Numbered from the stretch's first letter, positions 32,767 through 41,768 are shown. The stretch is DNA of 64,000 nucleotides from an uncultured Collinsella sp. (GCA_937923795.1 CALDWI010000078.1:1-64000); one strand, 5' to 3'. A program made the numbers and translations. Notes: a model not told the origin generated them from the letters alone.

Positions 32767-34059
32767 CTAAGCCTTTGCGGCTGCGGCGGTGCCAATGGTG
32801 AGCTGCGCGAACGCCTGCGGGACGGCAAGGCCGCCGTCGAAAAGCAGATACCCGTCAAAGCAGCGCTTCTGCGTACCCGGCTCGACGTATGGCGTAACGT
32901 CCACGCCGTCGAAGATGTTTCCACGGAACAGGTCGGGATAACCGGCCTTGATGATGCCGTCGGCCATCGAATCGTCACGCTTAACGAGCTTGCCGAAGAT
33001 ATGACCCTCAACTGCGGGGTCTTCGGTCTTCTCGTCAATGAAGTAGGAAACGCCGCGCTTGTCCTCGACCATCGCAATGTAGTTCCAGATGGTGTTGTTG
33101 TTCGCGTAGATCGTGCAGCCCTTCGGTGCGGGGTTGCCGAAGGTGTAGAGAAGGCTAAGCAGCTTGGTAATGTCGCCCTTGGTGAGCGTCCCCGCAGTCG
33201 CGCAGGTGATCTTGTTACCATCAGCCATGCCAAGCTTGGCGTCGAGGGTAAGCGCATGCGTGCGGGCGTTTGCAGCAACGGCAAGGCGCGCGCCAGTCTC
33301 GTTGACGATGTACTGCTCGAAGCCGTTGACAGACTGAACGGCCATCTTGCGGCTCAGCTTCACAGTCTTCTTGATCTCCTCGCCCGTAAGGGTGATGGTG
33401 TCGAACTCGTTCTGCTCCTCATCGGCGGGCGCTGCCCCCTCCTCGGTCTGCGCAGCGTCGCCAGCCTTGATGCCCTTATGGCGGATAAGCTCGAACTGAT
33501 GCGGGAAGTCATCCTTGTGAATGTCTCCGAAGAGAACGGCGGTGTTGTCAATAAGGCTGATGATCTGCTGCTGAATCTCAACGGGAACGACGGCATCGGT
33601 GTTGCTGGTAAGGTGCGTGAACGCGGCGCGCTGCTCGATGAGGTGGTTGTACGCGTCGCGCTCAACCTGCGTGAAATCGGTTCCCTCGATGAGCTGAACG
33701 CCAGAACGGCGGGCAACGTCCTTCACCCATGCTCGGCGGGCGGCGGAGCTGTAGTCGGTGGTGTCGTACACCTTCGGAAGGGCACCGCGAGCGCTCGCGG
33801 AAGTCCCCAGCGGCACGGAATCGACACGTCGGGCGGTGCCGTTCTCGATAGCGGCGCGGGCTGCGGCCACGGTCGCGGCGCGGCTGTCGCGGCGCTGCGC
33901 GGCAGCGGCGTTACGCTTCTCGATCTCGGCGGTAAGCGCGCTCATACGCTCCGCGTCCTGCTCGGTCGGCTCAGTCTCGGTGCCGTCCTCGGCGGGCTTG
34001 TACTTGTCGATAAGCCCCTGAAGCTCTGCAATGAGATCGTCCATAGTCAGTTCGTCCAT
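32767..34059 (-). CDS. Major capsid protein (HK97 fold)
   Basis: 430 residues. An N-terminal helical scaffold-like delta domain (about 1-105, rich in Glu/Arg/Ala) is presumably cut off by the protease encoded just upstream. The shell domain has VPVEIQQQIISLI, KLSRKMAVQSV and the C-terminal GYLLFDGGLAVPQAF. AAGGA precedes ATG 34059. Confidence 0.92.
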   Translation of the reverse strand: MDELTMDDLIAELQGLIDKYKPAEDGTETEPTEQDAERMSALTAEIEKRNAAAAQRRDSRAATVAAARAAIENGTARRVDSVPLGTSASARGALPKVYDTTDYSSAARRAWVKDVARRSGVQLIEGTDFTQVERDAYNHLIEQRAAFTHLTSNTDAVVPVEIQQQIISLIDNTAVLFGDIHKDDFPHQFELIRHKGIKAGDAAQTEEGAAPADEEQNEFDTITLTGEEIKKTVKLSRKMAVQSVNGFEQYIVNETGARLAVAANARTHALTLDAKLGMADGNKITCATAGTLTKGDITKLLSLLYTFGNPAPKGCTIYANNNTIWNYIAMVEDKRGVSYFIDEKTEDPAVEGHIFGKLVKRDDSMADGIIKAGYPDLFRGNIFDGVDVTPYVEPGTQKRCFDGYLLFDGGLAVPQAFAQLTIGTAAAAKA

Positions 34060-34063
34060 TTCC

Positions 34064-34699
34064 TTAAACCTTTCTCGTTGCGGCGATTGCCAGTGTTGCC
34101 CTAGCGATTGCAAGGGCGCTCTTACGGCGCGCAAGCTCCTTGCGCGACTGCTCAATCGCTCCGTTGAGCAGGTTTCTTGCTGATATCTCGGTGTTCGGGT
34201 CAGCCGGAAGGCTGACGGCGGACACGTCGAAAACCTTCTTGACGCGCGTAATGGTCGTGGTGTGCGTCTCGCGGTCGTATTCGTCTGCCGCGACCGTGAA
34301 AGCCCATGACATGCGCGTGATAAGACCGGCCTTTATCTCTTCGAAGAGATCGCGCGCGCCCTGAGAGCGCGACAGGTCGGCGGCGATGAAAAGCCCGTGC
34401 TCGTCCGGCTCCACAATGAGCGTCCCGTTGCTCATGCGGGCGTACACCCTGCCCGAATGGTCGAACTGAAGAATAACGTCGCTCATGTCGGCTTCGCGGA
34501 AGGCATCGGGGCTGATAACCTCGATGTACTTTGTCCCATCGAAGTCCTCGAACAGAACGTATGGGTCGTTGAAGGTCGAAGCGTAGCCCTCAACGTAGTA
34601 TTCCGTGTCAAACCGCTTCTTGGTTACGCCGTCAGCCGCACGCACGTTGAGCGGCACGGCAAGGGAACGGTACTGCCGCTCACTCGGTTTCGCTGGCAT
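34064..34699 (-). CDS. HK97-family prohead protease
   Basis: 211 residues. YYVEGYASTFND, VILQFDHSGRVYAR (catalytic His) and GLITRMSWAFTV (catalytic Ser) mark the U35 family. Located between portal and capsid as usual. The C-terminus is basic. Confidence 0.92.
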   Translation of the reverse strand: MPAKPSERQYRSLAVPLNVRAADGVTKKRFDTEYYVEGYASTFNDPYVLFEDFDGTKYIEVISPDAFREADMSDVILQFDHSGRVYARMSNGTLIVEPDEHGLFIAADLSRSQGARDLFEEIKAGLITRMSWAFTVAADEYDRETHTTTITRVKKVFDVSAVSLPADPNTEISARNLLNGAIEQSRKELARRKSALAIARATLAIAATRKV

Positions 34700-35957
34700 C
34701 GTCTACCTCCTTCTTATCGCCGTAGCCGCTGCTCGCGTCGATAGCGGCAATGTTCGCGTTCGTCTCTGCGGCTTGCGCCGCCTGTTCCGCCGTATGCTCG
34801 CTGATGAGTGCAAGGTCGATGTACTCGCCGCGTATAACGTGGCGTTCTCCGCCCTCGTAGTGCGGGGATTGGAACACATCGGCTACCTGATTGCCGTTCC
34901 AGATACCACGGTCGAACAGCGCGACGGAAACGTTAAGCTTCGTCGTGTTGCTGGCGAACTCTAGGCGGTTCGCGCTGAACATGATTGAGTTTCCGTGCGC
35001 GATCTCGTTTGCCGTGTAAGTCATGGACGTGATGACGAAGCCGAGCTGAACAGCGAAAGGCTCGATGCGGCCTTCGTAGTAGCTGTTGAAGGTGTCTTCG
35101 TCCGCGCAATTCGTGACGATATCCTCGTTTGAGCCGAAGAAGCGGTAAGCGCTCTTCTCGATTCGCTCCATCTGCACCGCATCGACCGTGTAGCTGGTCG
35201 GCGTGATCTGCTCAACGTCCGAAAACAGCTTGTCATAGACCGCGATTCCGCCCGCGTTGTCAGCGGAAAGCTGAGCGTTGAATGCCTTTCGCGCCCGCTC
35301 TTGGTCGCCTTCGTTGCGGTTCTGGCTCAGCTTGCCGATGAAGCGAATTGCTGCGCCCTGATTGATAGCCGACTGTTCGGCTTCGTTCTGAGCGTGCATG
35401 AGTTCGAGCGTCGGCTGAAGAACGTTCGTGCCGTCGCCGAACAAATCGCTCTGGTACTGGTGTCGCGTCATCACGCCAACGCGCGACCACTCGACAAGCA
35501 CGCTGTCGCCGGTCGGGAACGTGAGCTTTAGCCAAAGCTCGCCGTCAACGTCGTATGCTTCGCACTGGCTCGGCAGCACGGGATAGTACCCGGTGATCGT
35601 AAGGCCGTCGCCAGCGTCGATAGGCACGATAAGCGCCGTGTCGTTGACCTGAAGAATCGTCCAAATGCGCTTGATGAACTGCGGCGTGGTCATCCACGGA
35701 TTAGGCTGCTGCCTGAGAGCGCGCGCCGCGACAGGCTGAGCCGAACCGGAAACCTCCGGCTTCAGCTTGCTTGCGTGGTCTGCGCCGCTCTCGATGATGC
35801 TGCGCGTAAGCTCGGCTTCGTAAAGCCCGCCCTGCCACGTCGTGAACGACGGGGCATAGGCCGTGAACGTGGAGAAGTAGCCGTTAACGGCTTGCATCTG
35901 CGGACGGTGGAACACCGCATCGAAGAGCGAGCGCAGAAACGGTTGTGATCTGCTCAA
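34680..35957 (-). CDS. Portal protein
   Basis: 425 residues forming the dodecameric DNA gate. Motifs are ARALRQQPNPWMT, QVNDTALIVPIDAG and SAYRFFGSNEDIV with the usual Glu/Asp-rich end. The start is TTG 35957, 5 nt after GGAGGT. It follows the terminase stop by 2 nt and overlaps the protease gene. Confidence 0.9.
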   Translation of the reverse strand: MSRSQPFLRSLFDAVFHRPQMQAVNGYFSTFTAYAPSFTTWQGGLYEAELTRSIIESGADHASKLKPEVSGSAQPVAARALRQQPNPWMTTPQFIKRIWTILQVNDTALIVPIDAGDGLTITGYYPVLPSQCEAYDVDGELWLKLTFPTGDSVLVEWSRVGVMTRHQYQSDLFGDGTNVLQPTLELMHAQNEAEQSAINQGAAIRFIGKLSQNRNEGDQERARKAFNAQLSADNAGGIAVYDKLFSDVEQITPTSYTVDAVQMERIEKSAYRFFGSNEDIVTNCADEDTFNSYYEGRIEPFAVQLGFVITSMTYTANEIAHGNSIMFSANRLEFASNTTKLNVSVALFDRGIWNGNQVADVFQSPHYEGGERHVIRGEYIDLALISEHTAEQAAQAAETNANIAAIDASSGYGDKKEVDDASETE

Positions 35958-35959
35958 CT

Positions 35960-37696
35960 CTAACCTCCTATCATCGCGCGGTAATCGTCCGCAATGTTCT
36001 TCATCGCAATGAACGCGTCGCACTCAGCCGCCCAAGCGTCTATGCGGTTGCGCGGATCTTGGTTCTTCTTGTCGGGCTGAATGTTTCCGTTCACGTCGGT
36101 TCGAATGGCGACGTTCGAGCGGCACCATTCGGCAATCGGGTTGGCGTTGTCCACGATGCGCCCTTCCTTGTAGAGCGCTCGAAGCTCCTTCATCGGCATT
36201 GAAAGCGTTTGCGCGCCCTGAATTACCTTTTGCAGGTTGTCAGCCCCGAAGTAGTCTTCGTATGCTTCCACGGTCGGAACGTCGCGCATGTGCCACGGGT
36301 CGTAACCGCACGCAACGGCATAGATTCCGTACTTGTCCTGAATCTCTGCCACCCAATCCAGAACGTCGCGCTTGTCCATGATGGGCGTTTCGCACGTTCG
36401 CATAAGCCCGCGCGCAATCCACGCGTCGTAAGGCACGCCGTCGCGCCCTCCACGCCGCCCCTCACGCTCTGCCTGTTCCAGCGCGCAAAGCGGAATCCAA
36501 GCCATGTGAAGCGCATATATGTTCGGGTCGTTTGGTCGCTGCATGAGAAGGCACGCAGCGGTGAGGTCGGTCGTATCCGCAGCGTCAACTCCTAGCACGG
36601 CATACGTAAACGTTCCGTCTCCGGGGTCGAATGTCGCTTCGTTGTGAATCTCAGACCACGTGAGCCAAGCTTGCGACTGGTTTTCAATCAGGTTGAAGTC
36701 TTTAACCAGCAGCGTAGGAAGGTAGGTCGCATCGTCCTTCGCTTTGGAAACGTTCTGGCGAAGCGCCGAAAGCGATTTGATGGTGCCTAGGCCGGGGTTC
36801 GCCTTGACCCAAGCGCCTTCGTCCTGCCATTCCTCGCGCTCGTCAAGCTCGAAGATGAACGCAATGAAGCGCTCTGCCTTCTCGCCGGTCGCCTTGCCGT
36901 CAAGCCACTTAGTCGCATACTCGTATTGGGCATCGAAAATGCTGTTTCTGACGAATCCGTTAGTCGTGATCTCCAACACGAGCGGTTGGCGGCGCGCGGA
37001 CGTTCCCTGCATCGTCAGGTCGTATAGGTCGCGGTTCTTCATCGCGGCCAGCTCGTCAACGATAGCGCCGGAAATGTCCAATCCGTCAAGATGGTTCGTG
37101 TTGGCGCTCAGCGCGCGGATGCTCCCCATGTTCAGATCGCAGTAGAGGTCTGCAACGCGCTTGCGGATGTGCTTTGCGAGCGCGGGGCTTGTCTGAACCA
37201 TACGCCACGCGTTGTTGAAGCCCTTCGCTGCCTGATCGTGGGCGGTTGCGACGTTGTATACCTCCGGCGCGCCCTCATCGTCGTTCACGAGCAAGTCAAG
37301 CTCTATCGCAGACGCAAGCGCGGTCTTTCCGTTCTTGCGCCCCATAATCCAGAGCACTTCGCGGTATTGCCGCACGCCCTCGGCATCAACGAAGCCGAAG
37401 ACAACCGACAGAATGGCGCGTTGGAAAAGCTCTAGCTTGAAATCGTGCCCTAAGCGCCCGGACGGTAGGCGGCAGAAGCTTTCGATGAACCGAACGTGCT
37501 TCTGCGCGAACTCTTCGCGGTAGTGGTACGGATAGAGCGGGTCGGTGTTGTCCATGTCGCGCAGGACATGAGCGGCAACCTGCTTCATCTTCTCGCACGC
37601 TATGATCTCGCCGCTCAGTATGCCGCCGAAGTATTCGCGTATCGCGCGCTCGCACGAGCCGCCCTTAGACTTCGCCCTAGCCGTACCGCGTTTCAT
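35960..37696 (-). CDS. Terminase large subunit
   Basis: 578 residues, the packaging motor. The ATPase has LWIMGRKNGKTALAS (Walker A) and SGAIVDELAAMKN (Walker B). The nuclease domain has VLGVDAADTTDLTA, GYDPWHMRD and the late NRIDAWAAECDAF acidic residues. ATG 37696 lies within the small-subunit gene end. No strong Shine-Dalgarno is seen, consistent with coupling. Confidence 0.95.
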   Translation of the reverse strand: MKRGTARAKSKGGSCERAIREYFGGILSGEIIACEKMKQVAAHVLRDMDNTDPLYPYHYREEFAQKHVRFIESFCRLPSGRLGHDFKLELFQRAILSVVFGFVDAEGVRQYREVLWIMGRKNGKTALASAIELDLLVNDDEGAPEVYNVATAHDQAAKGFNNAWRMVQTSPALAKHIRKRVADLYCDLNMGSIRALSANTNHLDGLDISGAIVDELAAMKNRDLYDLTMQGTSARRQPLVLEITTNGFVRNSIFDAQYEYATKWLDGKATGEKAERFIAFIFELDEREEWQDEGAWVKANPGLGTIKSLSALRQNVSKAKDDATYLPTLLVKDFNLIENQSQAWLTWSEIHNEATFDPGDGTFTYAVLGVDAADTTDLTAACLLMQRPNDPNIYALHMAWIPLCALEQAEREGRRGGRDGVPYDAWIARGLMRTCETPIMDKRDVLDWVAEIQDKYGIYAVACGYDPWHMRDVPTVEAYEDYFGADNLQKVIQGAQTLSMPMKELRALYKEGRIVDNANPIAEWCRSNVAIRTDVNGNIQPDKKNQDPRNRIDAWAAECDAFIAMKNIADDYRAMIGG

Positions 37697-38099
37697 TGAT
37701 GAAGTCAATGAGCGCGTCGGCAGCGGCGGTGCCGTTCGGCATCATGTCGGTAAGCTGCTTCACGCCGCGCGAAAACGTAGTGAACAGCTTGTTGTATGCA
37801 CTGAATCCGGGGTGCTCGCGCAGCCCGGTTTGCCCGCCGCCGTTGTCATACTCGGTGAAGATATCTTCGTAGAGCAGATCGGCGCGGGCATCGTCAAGCT
37901 TGACCTTCAGAAAAGCGAGGTTCGCAAGCAGCGGCATGACGGTTTTTCGCTTCTCGTCGGGGATAGCGCCCTTGGTGATCTCGCGCAGCTTTCGAAGCTC
38001 GCTCTCTACGCGCTTCTCCTTGGCAACTCGCCGCTTCGGCGGGCTATTCCCCGCGACTGCGGGCGAAACTTTCGAAGTATTGCCTACTTTTGCCGTCAT
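37677..38099 (-). CDS. Terminase small subunit
   Basis: 140 residues. Directly upstream of and overlapping the large subunit. A basic N-terminus (PPKRRVAKEKRVESELRKL) is followed by helices and a C-terminal FINETRYG. It resembles P27-type small terminases and should recognise the packaging site. Confidence 0.8.
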   Translation of the reverse strand: MTAKVGNTSKVSPAVAGNSPPKRRVAKEKRVESELRKLREITKGAIPDEKRKTVMPLLANLAFLKVKLDDARADLLYEDIFTEYDNGGGQTGLREHPGFSAYNKLFTTFSRGVKQLTDMMPNGTAAADALIDFINETRYG

Positions 38100-38155
38100 C
38101 GCAAGACCACCCCCTTTCGAAAATCCGTCACGCGCAAGAAATTACCTCCCGGCGT

Positions 38156-38172
38156 TGGTGCCCTAGGCACCA
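38156..38172. other. Palindrome in the HNH-terminase gap, candidate packaging site
   Basis: TGGTGCC-CTA-GGCACCA, a perfect 7-bp inverted repeat within the 170-bp non-coding gap between the HNH and small terminase genes. cos sites often lie here in HNH-containing phages. The call rests on position only. Confidence 0.35.
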
Positions 38173-38269
38173 CCTGCGTTTTGCAGACCGGGGGGATTGT
38201 CTCGCGGGTTTACCTGCGCTTTTGCGTCCGCTTTCTCGCGGTCGCCCTGTGTTGTGTCGCGTTTGTGTG

Positions 38270-38587
38270 TCACTCGCCAAGCGATATCAAATTGCCGTCA
38301 CTGTCGAAGGCCAGCCCTTGCCTTGTTGCACCTTGCCTTATCCAACCATGCACCTTCTTATGGCATCGGTCGCAAAGGCTAACGAGGTTGTCTAGGTTGG
38401 TCGCAACGTTCGGGTCATTGACGTTCGCCGGTGTCAGCTCTGTGATGTGGTGAACCATGACTGCGGGCGTGATCTCACCTTGCTGCAAGCAGTGCTGGCA
38501 TAGGTGAGCATCACGGGTAAGCGCCGCGTCTCTGGCATGTTCCCAATCAGCGGAAGCGTAGAAGGCGCGCGAGAAGTCCTTAGCCAT
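38270..38587 (-). CDS. HNH endonuclease
   Basis: 105 residues. CQHCLQQGEI (zinc Cys pair), VHHITELTPANVNDP (catalytic HH) and NLVSLCDRCHKKVH form a full HNH domain. HNH proteins beside terminase assist cos cleavage in many siphophages. GGGGG lies 5 nt before ATG 38587. Confidence 0.9.
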   Translation of the reverse strand: MAKDFSRAFYASADWEHARDAALTRDAHLCQHCLQQGEITPAVMVHHITELTPANVNDPNVATNLDNLVSLCDRCHKKVHGWIRQGATRQGLAFDSDGNLISLGE

Positions 38588-38601
38588 GCGCACCCCCAAA
38601 C

Positions 38602-38634
38602 AAAAAGGCCACGAGCGCTGCCGCCCGTGGCCTT
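38602..38634 (-). terminator. Terminator ending the early operon
   Basis: On the minus strand AAGGCCACG, GC-rich loop, CGTGGCCTT, then TTTG, between the late regulator and HNH genes. It separates early from late transcription. Confidence 0.75.
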
Positions 38635-38692
38635 ACCTAATCCACCGTACCGAACTTTAGCAGAAGGCGGAAAGTGAACGCAAGTGCCAATC

Positions 38693-39142
38693 TTAGGCGT
38701 TCTTCAATTTCGCCCATCCTACGCGGTCGATGTAGGCGAAGCCAGCCTTGCAGAGTTCGCGGCACCATTGCTGCGAGCATTGCATAATGTCTGCTATCTC
38801 CGCCCATTCCTGCGCCTGAAGATAGCCCATGCAGATTGCGTCGGCGTATCTGGTGCCTTTGAGCTTGGCAAGACCTCCGCGCCCGTCTTGCCCGTAAAGC
38901 AGTTCGCACGCTTCGTCAATCATGCCTTGCGCGTCATTGATTCGCTGATGCAACCTGTCTTCGAAGTCGATACGCTGCAATATCGAGAGCGACCAATCGG
39001 AAACCTCACCGCCCCCGCGCCCCTCCGTGTAGCTCTGCACCTTGGCACCTTCTTTGGCCTTCATGCGTTCGAGCATATCCCGTGCCCTATCGGTCTTCAC
39101 CACCTCGGCGCGGATACCCTCGAAATACTCCTTGGCTTTCAA
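38693..39142 (-). CDS. ArpU/sigma-70 region 4-like late transcription regulator
   Basis: 149 residues. The C-terminal half (AICMGYLQAQEWAEIADIM, then CSQQWCRELCKAG) is a sigma region 4-like helix-turn-helix. Proteins of this kind (ArpU/DUF1492) at the end of early operons switch on the late genes. The adjacent terminator and downstream packaging genes fit that role. Confidence 0.8.
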   Translation of the reverse strand: MKAKEYFEGIRAEVVKTDRARDMLERMKAKEGAKVQSYTEGRGGGEVSDWSLSILQRIDFEDRLHQRINDAQGMIDEACELLYGQDGRGGLAKLKGTRYADAICMGYLQAQEWAEIADIMQCSQQWCRELCKAGFAYIDRVGWAKLKNA

Positions 39143-39153
39143 GATCGCGTCAC

Positions 39154-39594
39154 CTACTCAACGCCCGTGCTGCCGAAGCCGCCCGCGCCGCGCTCGGTGT
39201 CGCTAAGCTCATCGACCGGTACAATCTCGCAAGGAACGTAAGGCATCACGACAAACTGGCAGACGCGCGTTCCCGCTTCGAGCGTAACCGTCTCGTAGCT
39301 CAGGTTGATGAGCGCCGCGCACACCTCGCCGCGATAGCCGCTGTCGATAACCCCGACGCTGTTCGCAAGCGTGATTCCCTGCTTTGATGCAAGGCCGCTT
39401 CGAGGGAACAGCAGCCCAACGCAACCACTGGGAATCTCAACGGCAAGGCCGCAACCGACAACGCACTTCTGCATCGGTTCGAGCGTGACAGTCTCGGTGA
39501 TTCGGAGGTCAAGCCCTGCGTCGCCCTCATGGGCATACGTCGGCATGTCGATACCCTCGTTGACCTTCTTAGCGCGAAGCTTCCTGCCAATCAT
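39154..39594 (-). CDS. dut: dUTPase
   Basis: 146 residues. Hydrolyses dUTP to dUMP, keeping uracil out of phage DNA. All five trimeric dUTPase motifs are visible: DAGLDL, PRSGLA, GVIDSGYRGE, RVCQFVV and GAGGFGSTG. Confidence 0.96.
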   Translation of the reverse strand: MIGRKLRAKKVNEGIDMPTYAHEGDAGLDLRITETVTLEPMQKCVVGCGLAVEIPSGCVGLLFPRSGLASKQGITLANSVGVIDSGYRGEVCAALINLSYETVTLEAGTRVCQFVVMPYVPCEIVPVDELSDTERGAGGFGSTGVE

Positions 39595-39869
39595 TAGCGC
39601 ACCCCCAGAACATGACGCGTGACGAGCACGCTACCAGCCTTAACCCACTTGCCGCCGTAAGTCTGACCCTTCGGGCGAATAACAACCTTGTTGCGGTGGC
39701 TCATCGCCACAACCTGATATTCGCTGCCTTCGTACTCCACCGTGTCATTGAGGAACACGAGAGCGCCCGTTACATCAACCGGGAACGATGAAGCGCTGGC
39801 ATAAGCCGCTACCTCTGGCACAATCACGATAGAAACGGGCTGCTTGATTTTCTTCTTGAATCCGAACAT
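39594..39869 (-). CDS. Small phage protein of unknown function
   Basis: 91 residues, beta-rich, beginning MFGFKKKIKQPVSIVIVPE and ending in a VLVTRHVLGVR strand. Lies between ssb and dut with a 1-nt overlap to dut. No family recognised. Confidence 0.65.
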   Translation of the reverse strand: MFGFKKKIKQPVSIVIVPEVAAYASASSFPVDVTGALVFLNDTVEYEGSEYQVVAMSHRNKVVIRPKGQTYGGKWVKAGSVLVTRHVLGVR

Positions 39870-39879
39870 CCTTCATCTC

Positions 39880-40335
39880 CTAAAACGGAATGTCATCGTC
39901 GTAAAGGTCGGGTGCTGCCGGTTGCGCTGGCGCAACGGGCGATGGGTCGCCGGTAGCCATCGCAAGACCGGGCGCGGCTGCGTTGGCTGGTGCCGGCGAT
40001 TGCGCATCGCGCTTGTACTGCATGAGTTCCACGTCATCAACGCGAACTTCCCAGCGCTTGATGCTCTGGCCGTCCTTCTGATAGCTGCGCGTGTGGATGC
40101 GCCCGATAAGCGAAATCTTGGTGCCCTTGCGAAGCAACGGCGCGATCGCTTCGGCGCGCTTTCCGAACATGACGCAATCAGGCCAGTTCGTATATTCGCC
40201 CCATGAGCCGTCACCGTTCGGCGTGCGCTCATTGACTGCCAGAGAAAACGAAACAACCGGGTTTCCGCTCTTCGTATATCGCAGCTCGGCATCTGCGCCG
40301 AGATTGCCCGAAAGCGTGATCTTGTTTAGGCTCAT
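39880..40335 (-). CDS. ssb: Single-stranded DNA-binding protein
   Basis: 151 residues. An OB fold (LSGNLGADAELRYTKSG, WPDCVMFGKRAEAI, SLIGRIHTRSY), then a disordered Pro/Ala linker and the acidic DDDIPF tip that recruits partner proteins. It coats single-stranded DNA in phage replication and recombination. Confidence 0.96.
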   Translation of the reverse strand: MSLNKITLSGNLGADAELRYTKSGNPVVSFSLAVNERTPNGDGSWGEYTNWPDCVMFGKRAEAIAPLLRKGTKISLIGRIHTRSYQKDGQSIKRWEVRVDDVELMQYKRDAQSPAPANAAAPGLAMATGDPSPVAPAQPAAPDLYDDDIPF

Positions 40336-40736
40336 ACCTCATCGCCGCCCATCTTGCGCATTTGTTGCACGATATGAAGGCTGAGCGTCATAACGCCCTT
40401 GATGCAGTCTTCTTTGCTCCCCATCTGCTCACCTTGCAGGGTGTCGCAACCGCAGCAAGAGCCATACCAAACGCGGACGTACCAGTATTCGCTAGGCTGA
40501 TAGCCAGTTTCGGGAATGACGTAAACAAGCGTCCCTTGATAGTCACCATCATTGATTTCATGGATGTTCTCGCAGTCTGGCTTTGGGTCGCCATAGTCGC
40601 CCGTCGCTTCAAGCGCAATTGCCTTGACGGTCGCCTTGACGATATCTGAGTAATCGCAATCAAGACATATCGGTTCAAGCCAGCTTTGGATGAGATCGCG
40701 GTTCTTCATCCACGCGTCAACGAACTTCTGAATCAT
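40332..40736 (-). CDS. Phage early protein of unknown function
   Basis: 134 residues with five Cys. Central strands (GTLVYVIPETGYQPSEYWY) are followed by WYGSCCGCDTLQG. It overlaps both neighbours by 4 nt in the early operon. Function not inferable. Confidence 0.7.
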   Translation of the reverse strand: MIQKFVDAWMKNRDLIQSWLEPICLDCDYSDIVKATVKAIALEATGDYGDPKPDCENIHEINDGDYQGTLVYVIPETGYQPSEYWYVRVWYGSCCGCDTLQGEQMGSKEDCIKGVMTLSLHIVQQMRKMGGDEV

Positions 40737-41053
40737 CGGGCACCACCGCCGAACAGCTCAACAAGCGCCGCACGCTTGTTCGCACCAAGACCACGAAGAC
40801 GGCGCGATTCGGAAATGTGCAGCTTCCGCATGGTCTGCTGCGTGCGGGCGAATCCGTAGCCCGGTGCTGCCTTGATGAGCGTAAAGACCTTCATTCGCGC
40901 CACGGTTTCATCGTCACCAGCCATGTTGAGCACGTCGGGCACGCTGTAAGAGCCGTCGGCAACGCCCTTCAAGATCGCGGCGCGTCGCTGCCGTGCCGTC
41001 TTCGCCTTTTCGAGGTTTTCACGGCGCTGCTCAGTGGTCAGATTCGGAATCAT
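40733..41053 (-). CDS. Actinobacterial-type integration host factor (mIHF-like), phage-encoded
   Basis: 106 residues. It matches the actinobacterial mIHF pattern end to end: NLTTEQRRENLEKAKTAR at the start, a middle with MKVFTLIKAAPGYGFART (helix-hairpin-like DNA binding), and the signature SRRLRGLGANKRAALVE. mIHF is a host nucleoid protein required for integration of some actinobacterial phages, so a phage copy near an integrase gene may assist recombination or replication. ATG 41053 lies inside the previous gene's end. Confidence 0.88.
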   Translation of the reverse strand: MIPNLTTEQRRENLEKAKTARQRRAAILKGVADGSYSVPDVLNMAGDDETVARMKVFTLIKAAPGYGFARTQQTMRKLHISESRRLRGLGANKRAALVELFGGGAR

Positions 41054-41210
41054 TGGTTTTCCCTTCGTGTTCGTAAATCGTCGTTTCGGTGCCGTCCTCG
41101 TTTCGAACGGAAATGGAAAACGGTAAATCGCAGTCTTTGAAGGCTTCCGGCGCCTTTTCGGCAACGCCTTTGAAGATTAGTTGCCATTGCTCATTCGTTA
41201 GGCCGCTCAT
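41031..41210 (-). CDS. Small phage protein, paralogue of its upstream neighbour
   Basis: 59 residues from ATG 41210 (63 if GTG 41222 is used). Its end, GTETTIYEHEGK..., resembles GTEYIIYETGGE... of the gene just upstream, and both have an early Trp followed by a basic helix. A tandem duplication of an unknown small protein. Confidence 0.6.
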   Translation of the reverse strand: MSGLTNEQWQLIFKGVAEKAPEAFKDCDLPFSISVRNEDGTETTIYEHEGKTNDSESDH

Positions 41211-41367
41211 TGTCTTCTTCACCCCCTGTTTCGTAGATAATGTATTCGGTGCCGTGCGTCAGCTTGACGGGCGGCGTGTAGTCCTTCAGGGCATCGTCAA
41301 CGCTGCCGCTCATTAGCTTGCGTTTGAGACGTGCCCAATCATCGTCGTTAAGCTCAATGGTCTTCAT
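41191..41367 (-). CDS. Small phage protein (58 residues)
   Basis: Begins MKTIELNDDDWARLKRKL at ATG 41367 and ends with NERPNE before TGA. It overlaps the next gene's start by 20 nt and follows the same early-operon coupling pattern. Paralogous to that gene in its C-terminal half. Confidence 0.6.
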   Translation of the reverse strand: MKTIELNDDDWARLKRKLMSGSVDDALKDYTPPVKLTHGTEYIIYETGGEEDNERPNE

Positions 41368-41373
41368 CGCACC

Positions 41374-41625
41374 TCACTTTCTCGTGACGCGGTAGGTGCC
41401 TGAGAGCCGCAATCCTTTGAGCATCTTTAGAACCTGCTCGGCATGCTCCTTGCCAACGATAGTCAGCGTTTGGGCGGGAATCGTGATTTCATAGATCGTC
41501 TTTGCTTCCTGCTTCTCGCGTGCCCACATCTGCTTCAGGGCGGCTTCGGTCTTCGCCAACGTCGCTTGCATCTCCTTGCTCAGCTTCGGCGCATCCGGCT
41601 TGAAATCGAACGTTTGCGGCTCCAC
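41374..41625 (-). CDS. Small phage protein of unknown function
   Basis: 83 residues, mostly helical (LSKEMQATLAKTEAALKQMW) with a C-terminal strand-helix-strand part (TLTIVGKEHAEQVLKML). The GTG at 41625 has GGGGGT 6 nt upstream; GTG 41631 is an alternative. Confidence 0.6.
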   Translation of the reverse strand: MEPQTFDFKPDAPKLSKEMQATLAKTEAALKQMWAREKQEAKTIYEITIPAQTLTIVGKEHAEQVLKMLKGLRLSGTYRVTRK

Positions 41626-41768
41626 TGGCACCCCCTTTCGTAACGTCCGCTGAATACTTAGGTTGTATTTCTCGGTGCAGGCTCACCGAAGGATGAAAAC
41701 CAGCGGTTTATCTGCGCGTAAGCCCCGCTTTCCCTGCACCCCTCAAAACACCGTTTGGCAGTCATTTG

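Noticed and set aside
41632..41768. Excisionase gene beside the tyrosine recombinase
   Set aside because: The 137-bp gap has no credible reading frame.
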